Assembly: GCA_964556665.1 (NCBI GenBank)
Contig: CAZKXU010000022.1
Span: 1-37,713 of the forward strand
Direction of reading: 5' to 3'
From: CAZKXU01 sp964556665
Lineage (GTDB): Bacteria; Bdellovibrionota_C; UBA2361; CAZKXU01
Length of the DNA: 37,713 bases
A model generated the notes under the pieces. That model made no database searches. It was not told the origin of the DNA and saw only the letters and a list, made by a program, of their open reading frames with translations. Shown piece by piece: positions 9,508-16,446 of this stretch. The position numbers were made by a program, and so were the translations under genes. Numbering within the stretch: the first letter of the stretch is position 1; every line of letters starts with the position of its first letter.

Positions 9508-9694
9508 CCTAGTAAGGAGCAGTTCGAACTAAGAAAAGGCGAAAAATGCCCGAAAACACACAGCTTTATCAAGTTTGCGAATTCACCCGAAGGGTGAGCC
9601 TGCTGTCGAACTGTTTTCGGGCATTTTTCGGCCTAAAAAAGGGTTAGAACTGCTTTTTCTAGGTGAACTAAATCCGGCAACTGCCCGATTTAGG
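9508..9694 (+). repeat. Family B structured element, copy B1
   Basis: The closing helix is CCTAG...AGCAGTTC (9508-9525) with GAACTGCT...CTAGG (9647-9663). The inner helix is 9538-9558 with 9612-9633 (GGCGAAAAATGCCCG paired with CGGGCATTTTTCGGCC, one conserved bulged base). It encloses the hairpin TCACCC/GGGTGA (9583-9588/9592-9597). The 3' hairpin CTAAATCCGGC/GCCCGATTTAG is at 9668-9693 with one mismatch. The element fills the divergent space between the 824-aa gene and the GNAT gene. It may be an RNA gene, a regulatory RNA or a mobile repeat; the fold is supported by covariation with B2-B4. Confidence 0.85.
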
Positions 9695-9743
9695 ATTATA
9701 GTTTGTATCAGCTCTAACTTTAGGCTAGATTCTCTATCTACAT

Positions 9744-11231
9744 ATGAAACCAGACTATAGTATTAATTTTGACCCGAATAAGGTAAAGATCGCAAAAGTT
9801 CAGAATAGCGAGGAGATGCAGGCTGTAGGAAAATTACGTTATTCGATATTAATAGAGGAGCTGGGCTTCAGTTTTAGTGCAGCCGACCATACCAATAAGA
9901 CATTAATAGAACCACAAGATCAATACTCGACAAATCTTTTTTTACTCTACCGCGACGATCTAATTGCTGCATGCCGCTCAACAGTTCTGGCTGATGGAGA
10001 GTTTGAATTCGGAGCGGAGTACGATCTAGATAAGTGGAAAGAGCAGTTTAAACCTAATGAGATCGCTCTTTTTTCTAGGTTTGTTTTTCATAAACGAATG
10101 CGCTCAGGCGGCCTATATAAACTTCTTTGCTTGAATGAATATGTTCGTAATCGCTCAAAGGGTGTGCGTCTTGCCTTTCTGGATTGCATACCGGATATCC
10201 TAGATCTTTATGTAGGTTTTGGCTTTTTACCGTTTAAAGGATCATTCTTTAATCCCAACTATAAAGCAGAAATCACACCACATCTGTTTTTTCTCCAGGA
10301 CGTAGAACTTCTGAACAAGATCTCCTCCCCTATTGCTCCTGTAGCTTCGGAGTTTGCAGCAGATGACAAAGCTCGCCTATACTTTGAAAAAGTTTTTGCC
10401 CCACAATATGTAGTCAATACACGTGCAGTACTTAGCGGAGCAAGCGATCCATTCAACATATTTCTTAATAACATTGAGCTTAAAGCATTTAGAGAGACAC
10501 TCCCTCAAAGAGCATTTAAAGCATCTGAGGTTATCTTTCAACAAACAGAACAAGGTGATGATTTTTTCCTTATAAGCGCCGGATCGTTAAAGGTAGAGGC
10601 AACTATTAATGGCAAGAACGAGCTACTAGGGACTCTTAAAGAGGGGCAGTTTTTCGGCGAGATGGGTGCTATTGCAGGTATTCCTCGTACAGCTACAGTC
10701 ACTGCTATTACCAATGGTGAGCTTTGCGTCTTTAGCCGCTCCTCTATTCTAAAGCAGCTTGAACAGTTCCCGCCTTTAGCTATTACATTATTAAGAGTAG
10801 TAGCTGAACGGTTACTTAAAAATTTAAAGGTAGCTCGCAGAGTTGGTCTACCCGCTGTTCCAGCGCAGCCTTCATATAAGCTGGAGCCCTCTGAGATTGA
10901 GGAGTTATTGCGGCATTTTCCTGCTACTGAACTTAAGATCGGTACAAAATTATTTAAAGCGGGAGAGCGTGGCACCACAGTTTATATCGTTGTGAAAGGA
11001 TCTATTGAGATCCTTGACGCCAAGGGAGATCGTAAAGATCTAGTAGAAGCAGGTGGTATTTTAGGAGAATTAGCAACTCTTACATTTGGCACTCGCATAG
11101 CCGGTGCTGCAACCCACCAGAATTCAACTCTGATCATATTAACCAAGGAGCAACTCCTCAGCTATCTTCAGATCAAACCAGCATTCGTAATAAATTTAAT
11201 ACGAAGTATTGAAAATTTAAGCCCGCTGTAG
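9744..11231 (+). CDS. Acyl-amino-acid/autoinducer-synthase-like GNAT fused to two cyclic-nucleotide-type sensor domains
   Basis: Residues 1-200 resemble the GNAT branch that includes FeeM-type N-acyl amino acid synthases and LuxI-like enzymes: KLRYSILIEELGF near the N-terminus, then an SRFVFHKRMRSGGLYK segment, the usual acyl-carrier/cofactor region. Two cNMP-binding-type beta-barrels follow: about 244-365, with the phosphate-cassette-like FFGEMGAIAGIPRTATV, where the Glu and Arg that normally hold cyclic nucleotide are kept, and about 384-495, with the weaker ILGELATLTFGTR. The likely role is making an acylated small molecule under control of a bound nucleotide or another ligand. The substrate cannot be read from sequence. 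It is a single gene with its own promoter region, ending 6 nt before palindrome A2. The ATG at 9744 has no obvious Shine-Dalgarno. A protein acetyltransferase regulated by cNMP, as in mycobacterial Pat but with reversed domain order, is an alternative. Confidence 0.82.
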   Translation: MKPDYSINFDPNKVKIAKVQNSEEMQAVGKLRYSILIEELGFSFSAADHTNKTLIEPQDQYSTNLFLLYRDDLIAACRSTVLADGEFEFGAEYDLDKWKEQFKPNEIALFSRFVFHKRMRSGGLYKLLCLNEYVRNRSKGVRLAFLDCIPDILDLYVGFGFLPFKGSFFNPNYKAEITPHLFFLQDVELLNKISSPIAPVASEFAADDKARLYFEKVFAPQYVVNTRAVLSGASDPFNIFLNNIELKAFRETLPQRAFKASEVIFQQTEQGDDFFLISAGSLKVEATINGKNELLGTLKEGQFFGEMGAIAGIPRTATVTAITNGELCVFSRSSILKQLEQFPPLAITLLRVVAERLLKNLKVARRVGLPAVPAQPSYKLEPSEIEELLRHFPATELKIGTKLFKAGERGTTVYIVVKGSIEILDAKGDRKDLVEAGGILGELATLTFGTRIAGAATHQNSTLIILTKEQLLSYLQIKPAFVINLIRSIENLSPL

Positions 11232-11237
11232 CGTTCA

Positions 11238-11314
11238 ACTGGGACCGCGGGCTTCCAGCCCGCATAAGAATATTCAGATAATCCGCTTGCGGGCAGGATG
11301 CCCGCGCTCCCAGT
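11238..11314. repeat. Family A palindrome, copy A2
   Basis: ACTGGGACCGCGGGC (from 11238) and its near-complement ending in GCGCTCCCAGT (to 11314) have one mismatch in the outer arm. Both inner hairpins (GCGGGC/GCCCGC) are intact. The element lies between two convergent genes (stops at 11231 and 11340), a position suited to a bidirectional transcript end. Confidence 0.85.
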
Positions 11315-11339
11315 CTGTTACACTATACTAGTATGCCTC

Positions 11340-11945
11340 CTACTTCTTCCCCTTAGTACTCTCCAAAATCTTTCTAGCTGTATTCATGATTAACTGAGGG
11401 ACGTTTTTTGATCTTGCAAGATTTTTAATATCTGGGGCGTTTAAATAACGCATCCACTTAAGTGCGACATCCTGTGGGGTTTTTGGATTAGTAACGATGG
11501 CGTGTTTTAGTTTATAACTACGCATCCATTCCTTACTATCTGATATCGAACGAAGGATTAGTTCGGAGAGATTTCTACTATGTGCAAAATCCTCTACCTC
11601 TTTAAGAGTTAACTTTGGATTTTTCAAGACAAAACGCTGCACCATCTTGTTAGGATCAAAGATAAGAAGCTGTCGACAAACTGCGTTGCCGAACATAGCG
11701 AGCTTTACCTTTTCTGGAAGCTTCATACTGAGGAGTTTAGTGCGAATATCAGGCTCCCGTTTCTGTACCGCTTCTGGGTCATCTGCTTCATTATCCAAGA
11801 GCTCAGTTGCGAGTGTCTTAGAACCTCCACCAAGCACAGAGCTTGCCACCTCTTCTAGCTCCGTATCGTTTATGCGCTCATCTGCCTCTGCTTTTTTTAG
11901 CAATAGCTCTATTCTTTCATCTGTAGGATTATCTTCATTATTCAT
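11340..11945 (-). CDS. 201-aa helical-repeat protein of unknown function
   Basis: A soluble acidic N-terminus (about 1-80) is followed by helical units with a recurring pattern: FDPNKMVQRFVLKNPKLT, then SRNLSELILRSISDSKEW, then LARSKNVPQLIMNTARKIL. The recurring NPK/NVP turns and paired helices look like a HEAT-like stack. I remember similar uncharacterised proteins from deltaproteobacterial-type genomes but know no tested function. Its start overlaps the coaX stop by 8 nt, so it is the last gene of the operon that includes nadC, birA and coaX. Protein binding is inferred from the repeat form only. Confidence 0.8.
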   Translation of the reverse strand: MNNEDNPTDERIELLLKKAEADERINDTELEEVASSVLGGGSKTLATELLDNEADDPEAVQKREPDIRTKLLSMKLPEKVKLAMFGNAVCRQLLIFDPNKMVQRFVLKNPKLTLKEVEDFAHSRNLSELILRSISDSKEWMRSYKLKHAIVTNPKTPQDVALKWMRYLNAPDIKNLARSKNVPQLIMNTARKILESTKGKK

Positions 11946-12702
11946 TTAAATCCGCAATAATTCGCATTCCTTTAAGAATAAGATGGGGATCATATAATTT
12001 TATTCTTGTAGAGTGCTTACAGAAGAGCTCGCCTAGACCGCCCGTAGCAATAACATTAGCAACCGGTCCGACCTCTTCTATAATTCGATCCAGTATCCCA
12101 TCAACCATACAACCGTATCCTAGCACTGCACCGGACTGCATAGCAGCTATCGTACTTTTACCAACAACATGTTGAGGCCAAATTAATTCTATACGCGGCA
12201 GCTGCGCTGTATGACGAACCAGTGAATCGATTCCGATATTAACACCTGGAGCAATCACTCCGCCCTCATAAGCTCCACTCTTGCTGATATAATCAAATGT
12301 GGTTGCAGTACCAAAATCCACTACCAACGCAGGGACGCCAAATAGCTCCTTTGCTGCTACTGCATTTACAACCCGGTCAGCCCCTACTGTATTAGGATTC
12401 GAAATCTTAATCTCAAGTCCTGTTTTAATACCAGGACCTACAACCAATGCATCCAACTCAAAAAATTCCCTAATCAATCTTACTATACTTTGAGTAAGCG
12501 GCGGCACCACGGAGCTAACTATAGCCTTCTTAAATTTCGGTTGCTTTGAAAAGCGTCTGTGTAAAAGCCCAAAGATTAGGGCAGCATACTCATCGATCGT
12601 ACGACCTGGGTCGGTCTTCAATCTATATTCGAATAGAAGCTCAGTGCCGTCAAAGCCGCCGAATACTATATTGGTATTGCCAAGATCAAAAACTAAAAGC
12701 AT
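11938..12702 (-). CDS. coaX: Type III pantothenate kinase
   Basis: Phosphorylates pantothenate in the first committed step of coenzyme A synthesis. The ASKHA-fold signatures are in place: DLGNTN (residues 6-11) for phosphate binding, GADRVVNAV (about 107-115), DFGTATTFDYI (about 129-139) and EGGVIAPGV (about 146-154). At 254 residues it has the family length. The ATG overlaps the birA stop by 10 nt, and its end overlaps the next gene by 8 nt. birA followed by coaX is a common bacterial pairing. Confidence 0.96.
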   Translation of the reverse strand: MLLVFDLGNTNIVFGGFDGTELLFEYRLKTDPGRTIDEYAALIFGLLHRRFSKQPKFKKAIVSSVVPPLTQSIVRLIREFFELDALVVGPGIKTGLEIKISNPNTVGADRVVNAVAAKELFGVPALVVDFGTATTFDYISKSGAYEGGVIAPGVNIGIDSLVRHTAQLPRIELIWPQHVVGKSTIAAMQSGAVLGYGCMVDGILDRIIEEVGPVANVIATGGLGELFCKHSTRIKLYDPHLILKGMRIIADLNE

Positions 12703-13466
12703 ATTCTTCCTGAATTTACTACCCTTATGCCATCTGCCTCGCGCAGCAGCAGCTGTCCATACTCATCGATCCCTTCAAAGACACCTGCTCTAGTAGCCGA
12801 GCCAAGTTCGCAACGAATTGGCTTCCCGATAAAAAGCGCCGCCGCAAGCCATGCCTCACGGAAAGAGGCAAAACCCTCTACTTCAAATCTTCTAAAGGCA
12901 TCCCATAGATTTCCAGCCAATAACGCCGCAAGCTCAGACTCTGTTATGCCCTTTCCACAGATCTCCTGCACTGAAGTTGTCGACACCTCAGCCTTGGGTT
13001 CACCTTCGAGATTAATTCCTATCCCACACAGTATATATTGACCAGTTGTATCGGTCAAAAGCTCCAAAAGCACACCCCCCACCTTCCTCAGATCTAAGGA
13101 GTAAATATCGTTTGGCCATTTAAGAGCAGTTTTGCATCCAAAACTCAGTAAGGTTTTATGCACCGCTACCGCACTAATCAGTGAAAAACATTGCGGCATG
13201 GCAACTGCCGACTTGGAAGGGAAAATGAATGTTGTTAACAGACCACGTGCGGGATTAATCCAGTTCCTTCCATGAGTTCCGCGTCCGGCGTGCTGTTTTT
13301 TAGAGATGACAACTCCTGGCTGCTCAGGACTTACTAAGGGTAGCATGCGCTTAGCCTGATCCATGGTCGAACTTAACTCTTCATAGCACTGCACCACCCA
13401 AGCAGCGTCACCAAGCTTGAGCCTAAGCTCCTTCTCCAATTTTTTATCTCTTTTTTCCTCTTCCAA
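12693..13466 (-). CDS. birA: Biotin-[acetyl-CoA carboxylase] ligase, class I (no DNA-binding domain)
   Basis: Joins biotin to the biotin carrier protein of acetyl-CoA carboxylase via biotinyl-AMP. The biotinyl-AMP loop is GRGTHGRNW (usually GRGRRGR), followed by LKWPNDIY and KVGGVLLE, which line the active site, and a small C-terminal SH3-like domain. At 257 residues it lacks the N-terminal helix-turn-helix of the repressor type, so it should not regulate biotin genes. The start shown is a TTG lying 23 nt inside nadC; a TTG ten codons later is also possible. Translation is probably coupled to nadC. Confidence 0.94.
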   Translation of the reverse strand: MEEEKRDKKLEKELRLKLGDAAWVVQCYEELSSTMDQAKRMLPLVSPEQPGVVISKKQHAGRGTHGRNWINPARGLLTTFIFPSKSAVAMPQCFSLISAVAVHKTLLSFGCKTALKWPNDIYSLDLRKVGGVLLELLTDTTGQYILCGIGINLEGEPKAEVSTTSVQEICGKGITESELAALLAGNLWDAFRRFEVEGFASFREAWLAAALFIGKPIRCELGSATRAGVFEGIDEYGQLLLREADGIRVVNSGRICF

Positions 13467-14301
13467 CTTCTACTCGCATTGAGATATCCACATTTGTTGC
13501 CTGCGTCGTCAGAGCACCGCAGGAGATCAATTTTACGCCGACACGCTTTAGCTCCTCTACCCGTCTTACAGTAATGCCGCCAGAAACTTCAACCATAGTG
13601 CGCGGAGCTATTTTTTTTACGAGCGACATTCCTCTCTTTATATCTTTATTACTCCAGTTATCAAGCATGATCATCTCTGGCTTAAAACTAAGCGCCACTG
13701 CAAGCTCATTCATATCACGCACCTCCACCTCTATGCGTTTACCTCTTTTCTTACCTATTAATTTTTGCAGTGTAATTTCAATATCGCCATTATTGGCATC
13801 TATATGGTTATTCTTGACTAACAGCATATCGCTAAGCGATCGGCGATGATTTTGCGCTCCTCCAATACGTGTCGCGTATTTTTCAAGCTCACGCCAGCCT
13901 GGAGTAGTCTTACGGGTATCCAATACAGTTATAGGCGCAGCTGACTTAACAAACTGTCTCGTATAACTAGCAACTCCTGAAAGCCTCTGTAAAAAATTAA
14001 GTATAGTGCGTTCAAGAGTTACTAGATTTTTAAGCTCGCCCTCGAGCATACAGAGAATCGAACCTGCCTTTACAGCGGCCCCCTCTCGCCTAAGCATTCT
14101 GACTCTAATTCTAGCTCCGTAGATTGATGCTATGATCTTGATCAGACTTAAGCCACAGATGACTAGCGGCTCTCTTGCAATAATATAAGCCGTACCATGG
14201 ACTCTGCTACTAATTAAAGCCTCTGATGTAATATCTCCGCTTGGCAGATCTTCATGAAGAGCAAGCCTCACCAGGTCTTTTACTGCTTTAGTATGTTGCA
14301 T
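13444..14301 (-). CDS. nadC: Nicotinate-nucleotide pyrophosphorylase (quinolinate phosphoribosyltransferase)
   Basis: Converts quinolinate and PRPP to nicotinate mononucleotide in NAD synthesis. The family signature is clear: LDTRKTTPGWRELEKYATRI, then GGAQNHR and LVKNNHID (most relatives have GGGxNHR and KDNH). Length 285 with the start used here, the ATG at 14301, which overlaps the stop of the preceding gene as TAATG and is preceded by GAGG at a 5-nt spacing. A TTG seven codons upstream would extend it within the permease gene but lacks a better ribosome site. nadA and nadB are not in the window. Confidence 0.95.
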   Translation of the reverse strand: MQHTKAVKDLVRLALHEDLPSGDITSEALISSRVHGTAYIIAREPLVICGLSLIKIIASIYGARIRVRMLRREGAAVKAGSILCMLEGELKNLVTLERTILNFLQRLSGVASYTRQFVKSAAPITVLDTRKTTPGWRELEKYATRIGGAQNHRRSLSDMLLVKNNHIDANNGDIEITLQKLIGKKRGKRIEVEVRDMNELAVALSFKPEMIMLDNWSNKDIKRGMSLVKKIAPRTMVEVSGGITVRRVEELKRVGVKLISCGALTTQATNVDISMRVEVGRGKKR

Positions 14302-15377
14302 TACTCCCTCGCCAACAACCAATCATGAGTATGCGATATAAGGACTTTAAGTATTGAGGCCGCTGGTACTGCAAGGAAGACACCCAGCAATCCAAAAAGG
14401 GAACCTCCTGCAACAATCGCTAGAATAATAGCTAATGGAGAAAGTCCTACAGTACTCCCTAAGACTCTTGGTGTTACGACAAAGCCCTCTAAGATCTGCA
14501 CGACCGCAAATACAGCCCATACTAAAAAGACATGGTGTAGATCAGCATAAGTTACTAAGGCCATTAAAGTACTAAGTGCGATGCCGATTATAAAACCTAG
14601 ATAAGGGACAAGGTTACCAAATCCGGCGATAAAAGCTATTAAGATTGGAAGCTTGATTCCTACCATCCACAAGCCAATCGCATATAAAATAAATAAGATA
14701 AAGCAGATGATAAACTGTCCGCGCACAAACGCAGAAACATATTGGTTAATCTCAAGCGCTATCTCCCTTGCTTTCGGCTGCATCCTCCTAGGAAACCAGC
14801 CCAACAGCCAGGCATGAATATTCGAAAAATCAAGTGCCAAATAAAAGAAAATAAAGGGAAGCAAAAGAAGATTTACTATTGTAAGTGTCAAAGAGTAACC
14901 TTTAAGCAGCCAAGCGCCAAGTGTTGCAAGTACTCCACCCACCGTCTCATTACTTACTGTCGGGATACGATCCCAGAGACTAGTTGACTCCTCTGTACTA
15001 TTCAGAGCAGGAAGAGACTTCTCCAGTTTCTTTAAAAGTGGATCTGTCTTCTCTTTTGCCATGGCTACGTAGTCCGGCAGTCGATCTGACAGATCCTGAT
15101 ACTCGGTCATTAGCGTAGGCAACGCAGTCGCTATCAGTATAAATACTGAGATTAAACTTACACCTAGAATAGCAAATAGGCTGACCATGCGTCCTATTTT
15201 TTTCGACTGCATGTATGTCAGCAATGGATCGACAACGTAAGCTAAGGAATAGCCAACGACTATAAGGGTTACAATTTCCTTTAGCTCAATAGCGAGCCAT
15301 AACAGTACGGCAAAAAAAGCTGTAAAAATAAGCCAGAGAGGTGGCAGTATTTTTTCCGAAGCACAGGATGACGGCAT
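14301..15377 (-). CDS. AI-2E family (PerM/YdiK-type) membrane transporter
   Basis: A 358-residue integral membrane protein with the family layout: a hydrophobic N-terminal segment pair (about 12-60), a further membrane span (about 65-90), an amphipathic soluble stretch (about 95-145), and a C-terminal block of spans including LPILIAFIAGFGNLVPYLG (about 243-262) and VGLSPLAIILAIVAGG (about 311-326). GNLVPYLG and the later LSPLAIILA region are typical of the family. Family members are linked to autoinducer-2 export, sodium/proton exchange or unknown substrates, so the substrate here is unassigned. It overlaps nadC by one base and lies 60 nt after the response regulator gene. Confidence 0.9.
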   Translation of the reverse strand: MPSSCASEKILPPLWLIFTAFFAVLLWLAIELKEIVTLIVVGYSLAYVVDPLLTYMQSKKIGRMVSLFAILGVSLISVFILIATALPTLMTEYQDLSDRLPDYVAMAKEKTDPLLKKLEKSLPALNSTEESTSLWDRIPTVSNETVGGVLATLGAWLLKGYSLTLTIVNLLLLPFIFFYLALDFSNIHAWLLGWFPRRMQPKAREIALEINQYVSAFVRGQFIICFILFILYAIGLWMVGIKLPILIAFIAGFGNLVPYLGFIIGIALSTLMALVTYADLHHVFLVWAVFAVVQILEGFVVTPRVLGSTVGLSPLAIILAIVAGGSLFGLLGVFLAVPAASILKVLISHTHDWLLARE

Positions 15378-15437
15378 AGATTCATAGCAAGTCTACGCCA
15401 TCGAGCGCGCTGTTACAACGTGGTTTTTTCTACCCGA

Positions 15438-15827
15438 CTAAGCCGTAAATCGTTGCACCTCCTTTAATAACAGATCCATATCTAACGGCTTAGACATAAT
15501 ACTCTTTGCCCCTGTCTCTCTTAACATCTCTTCAGGAGCATCAGGCACAAGTCCTGACATCGCTATAACAGGAATTTTAGGATAGCTCTTTACAAGAAGC
15601 TCAAGTGCCTTAAATCCATGCGCCATTTTTTTATCACAATTTTTTGGTGTTGCTAGACGTAAATCGCATAATGCCAAACTAAATTCATTCTTTGAGCAGA
15701 GATCCAACGCATCTTCTATATTATAGGCTGCACTGACTTGGTACCCCATCTCCTCTAACATAAATGCAGTAGTCTCAGCGAAAAGTTCGCAGTCATCTAG
15801 GACTAATGCTGTTTTAGTGCTTGTCAT
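15438..15827 (-). CDS. Stand-alone response regulator receiver domain
   Basis: 129 residues consisting only of a CheY-like receiver. All key residues are present: acidic pair D11 and D12, phosphoacceptor D55 in LALCDLRLA, S91 in AMSG and K113 in SKPLD. There is no output domain, so it acts by protein contact or as a phosphorelay step. No histidine kinase is nearby. It is the first gene upstream of the permease-nadC-birA-coaX run and may be co-transcribed with it across a 60-nt gap. The insert ATPKNCDKKMAHG after the phosphoacceptor lengthens the beta3-alpha3 loop. Confidence 0.93.
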   Translation of the reverse strand: MTSTKTALVLDDCELFAETTAFMLEEMGYQVSAAYNIEDALDLCSKNEFSLALCDLRLATPKNCDKKMAHGFKALELLVKSYPKIPVIAMSGLVPDAPEEMLRETGAKSIMSKPLDMDLLLKEVQRFTA

Positions 15828-15851
15828 AAATTGCTTAAATCGTATACCCTT

Positions 15852-15857
15852 ATTATA
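15852..15857 (-). promoter_or_regulatory. Candidate -10 element for the response regulator gene
   Basis: The minus strand reads TATAAT exactly, about 25 nt before the ATG at 15827. No good -35 is found 16-18 nt upstream, so this is tentative. Confidence 0.3.
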
Positions 15858-16007
15858 AGATCGGATCGGAGCTTCTCTTACTTAACATTACGAATCAAAA
15901 CGATTTCTCAAGTATCGTAATTTGTAAATAAATCAGACTTTATCGTAGCTAGGTAGGTGCTTTTCGTAGGGACACTTAGGCCGTAGCTACTCAATAACCT
16001 TGATTAA

Positions 16008-16192
16008 CCTAAATCCGGCAGTTGCCGGATTTAGGCAACCTAGAAAAAGCAGTTCTAACCCTTTTTTAGGCCAAAAAATGCCCGAAAACAGCTCGGCAGC
16101 AGCCTCACCTTTTGGGTGAACTCGCAAACTTAATAAAGCTGTGTGTTTTCGGGCATTTTTCGCCTTTTCTTAGTTCGAACTGCTCTTTCTAG
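16008..16192 (-). repeat. Family B structured element, copy B2, interrupted by element C1
   Basis: In element orientation (minus strand) the closing helix is CCTAGAAAGAGCAGTTC with GAACTGCTTTTTCTAGG (16177-16192 and 16039-16055). The inner helix pairs about 16142-16163 with 16071-16090, the TTCACC hairpin lies between, and the 3' hairpin at 16008-16035 has a perfect 12-bp stem (CCTAAATCCGGC). The outermost bases of the closing helix are displaced: CTAG at 16189-16192 is followed by element C1, and the expected continuation GGAT resumes at 16373-16377. Confidence 0.85.
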
Positions 16193-16374
16193 TGCTTCGC
16201 CAAATAAGTTTTTTCACGTATAGCGCGCAGCGTTGCCCCAGATTGGCACGCCTCGGAAGGAGGAAATCCGCAGCAATACTGAAGTATTGCGAGGATTTTC
16301 CGACTGAGAAGCGTGACAAGGTGGGGCAACGATGTGATGCTAGACGTGAAAAAACTTATTTGGAGGAGCACTAG
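16189..16374. mobile_element. Family C foldback element, copy C1 (MITE-like), inserted in B2
   Basis: Terminal inverted repeats of 27 nt (16193-16219 and 16344-16370, 25 of 27 matching; core CCAAATAAGTTTTTTCACGT) are flanked on both sides by CTAG (16189-16192, 16371-16374). Inside, CGTTGCCCCA pairs with TGGGGCAACG (16231-16240/16322-16331), CACGC with GCGTG (16247-16251/16311-16315), GGAAATCC with GGATTTTCC (16262-16269/16293-16301) and GCAATAC with GTATTGC (16273-16279/16284-16290, TGAA loop). There is no coding potential, so movement would need a transposase from elsewhere. CTAG/TA flanks fit an IS630/Tc1-like (TA) or IS5-like (YTAR) element; this is inferred. Confidence 0.8.
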
Positions 16375-16446
16375 GATTAATCAGATGTAGTAGAACATCT
16401 TTAATTAATACAGATGACAATAGCTCGGGGTTACTGAATAGATACA

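Noticed and set aside
9508..9694. Family B as a retron ncRNA (closing helix as a1/a2, inner helix as msd)
   Set aside because: No reverse transcriptase gene near any of the four copies, and multiple dispersed copies are unlike a retron locus.
9575..9760. 61-codon plus-strand frame upstream of the GNAT gene
   Set aside because: It runs through structured repeat B1 and the GNAT start; composition follows the repeat, not a protein.
10538..10978. 146-codon minus-strand frame within the GNAT-sensor gene
   Set aside because: It lies opposite the cNMP-type domains, whose motifs are clear on the plus strand.
15858..16007. Possible small gene or ncRNA between the response regulator and B2
   Set aside because: No reading frame with a ribosome site; only a repeated TAGCTA motif, too short to support a call.
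16189..16374. Two 60-codon reading frames on opposite strands
   Set aside because: They arise from the self-complementary C1 element; both mirror the same inverted repeat and lack ribosome sites.
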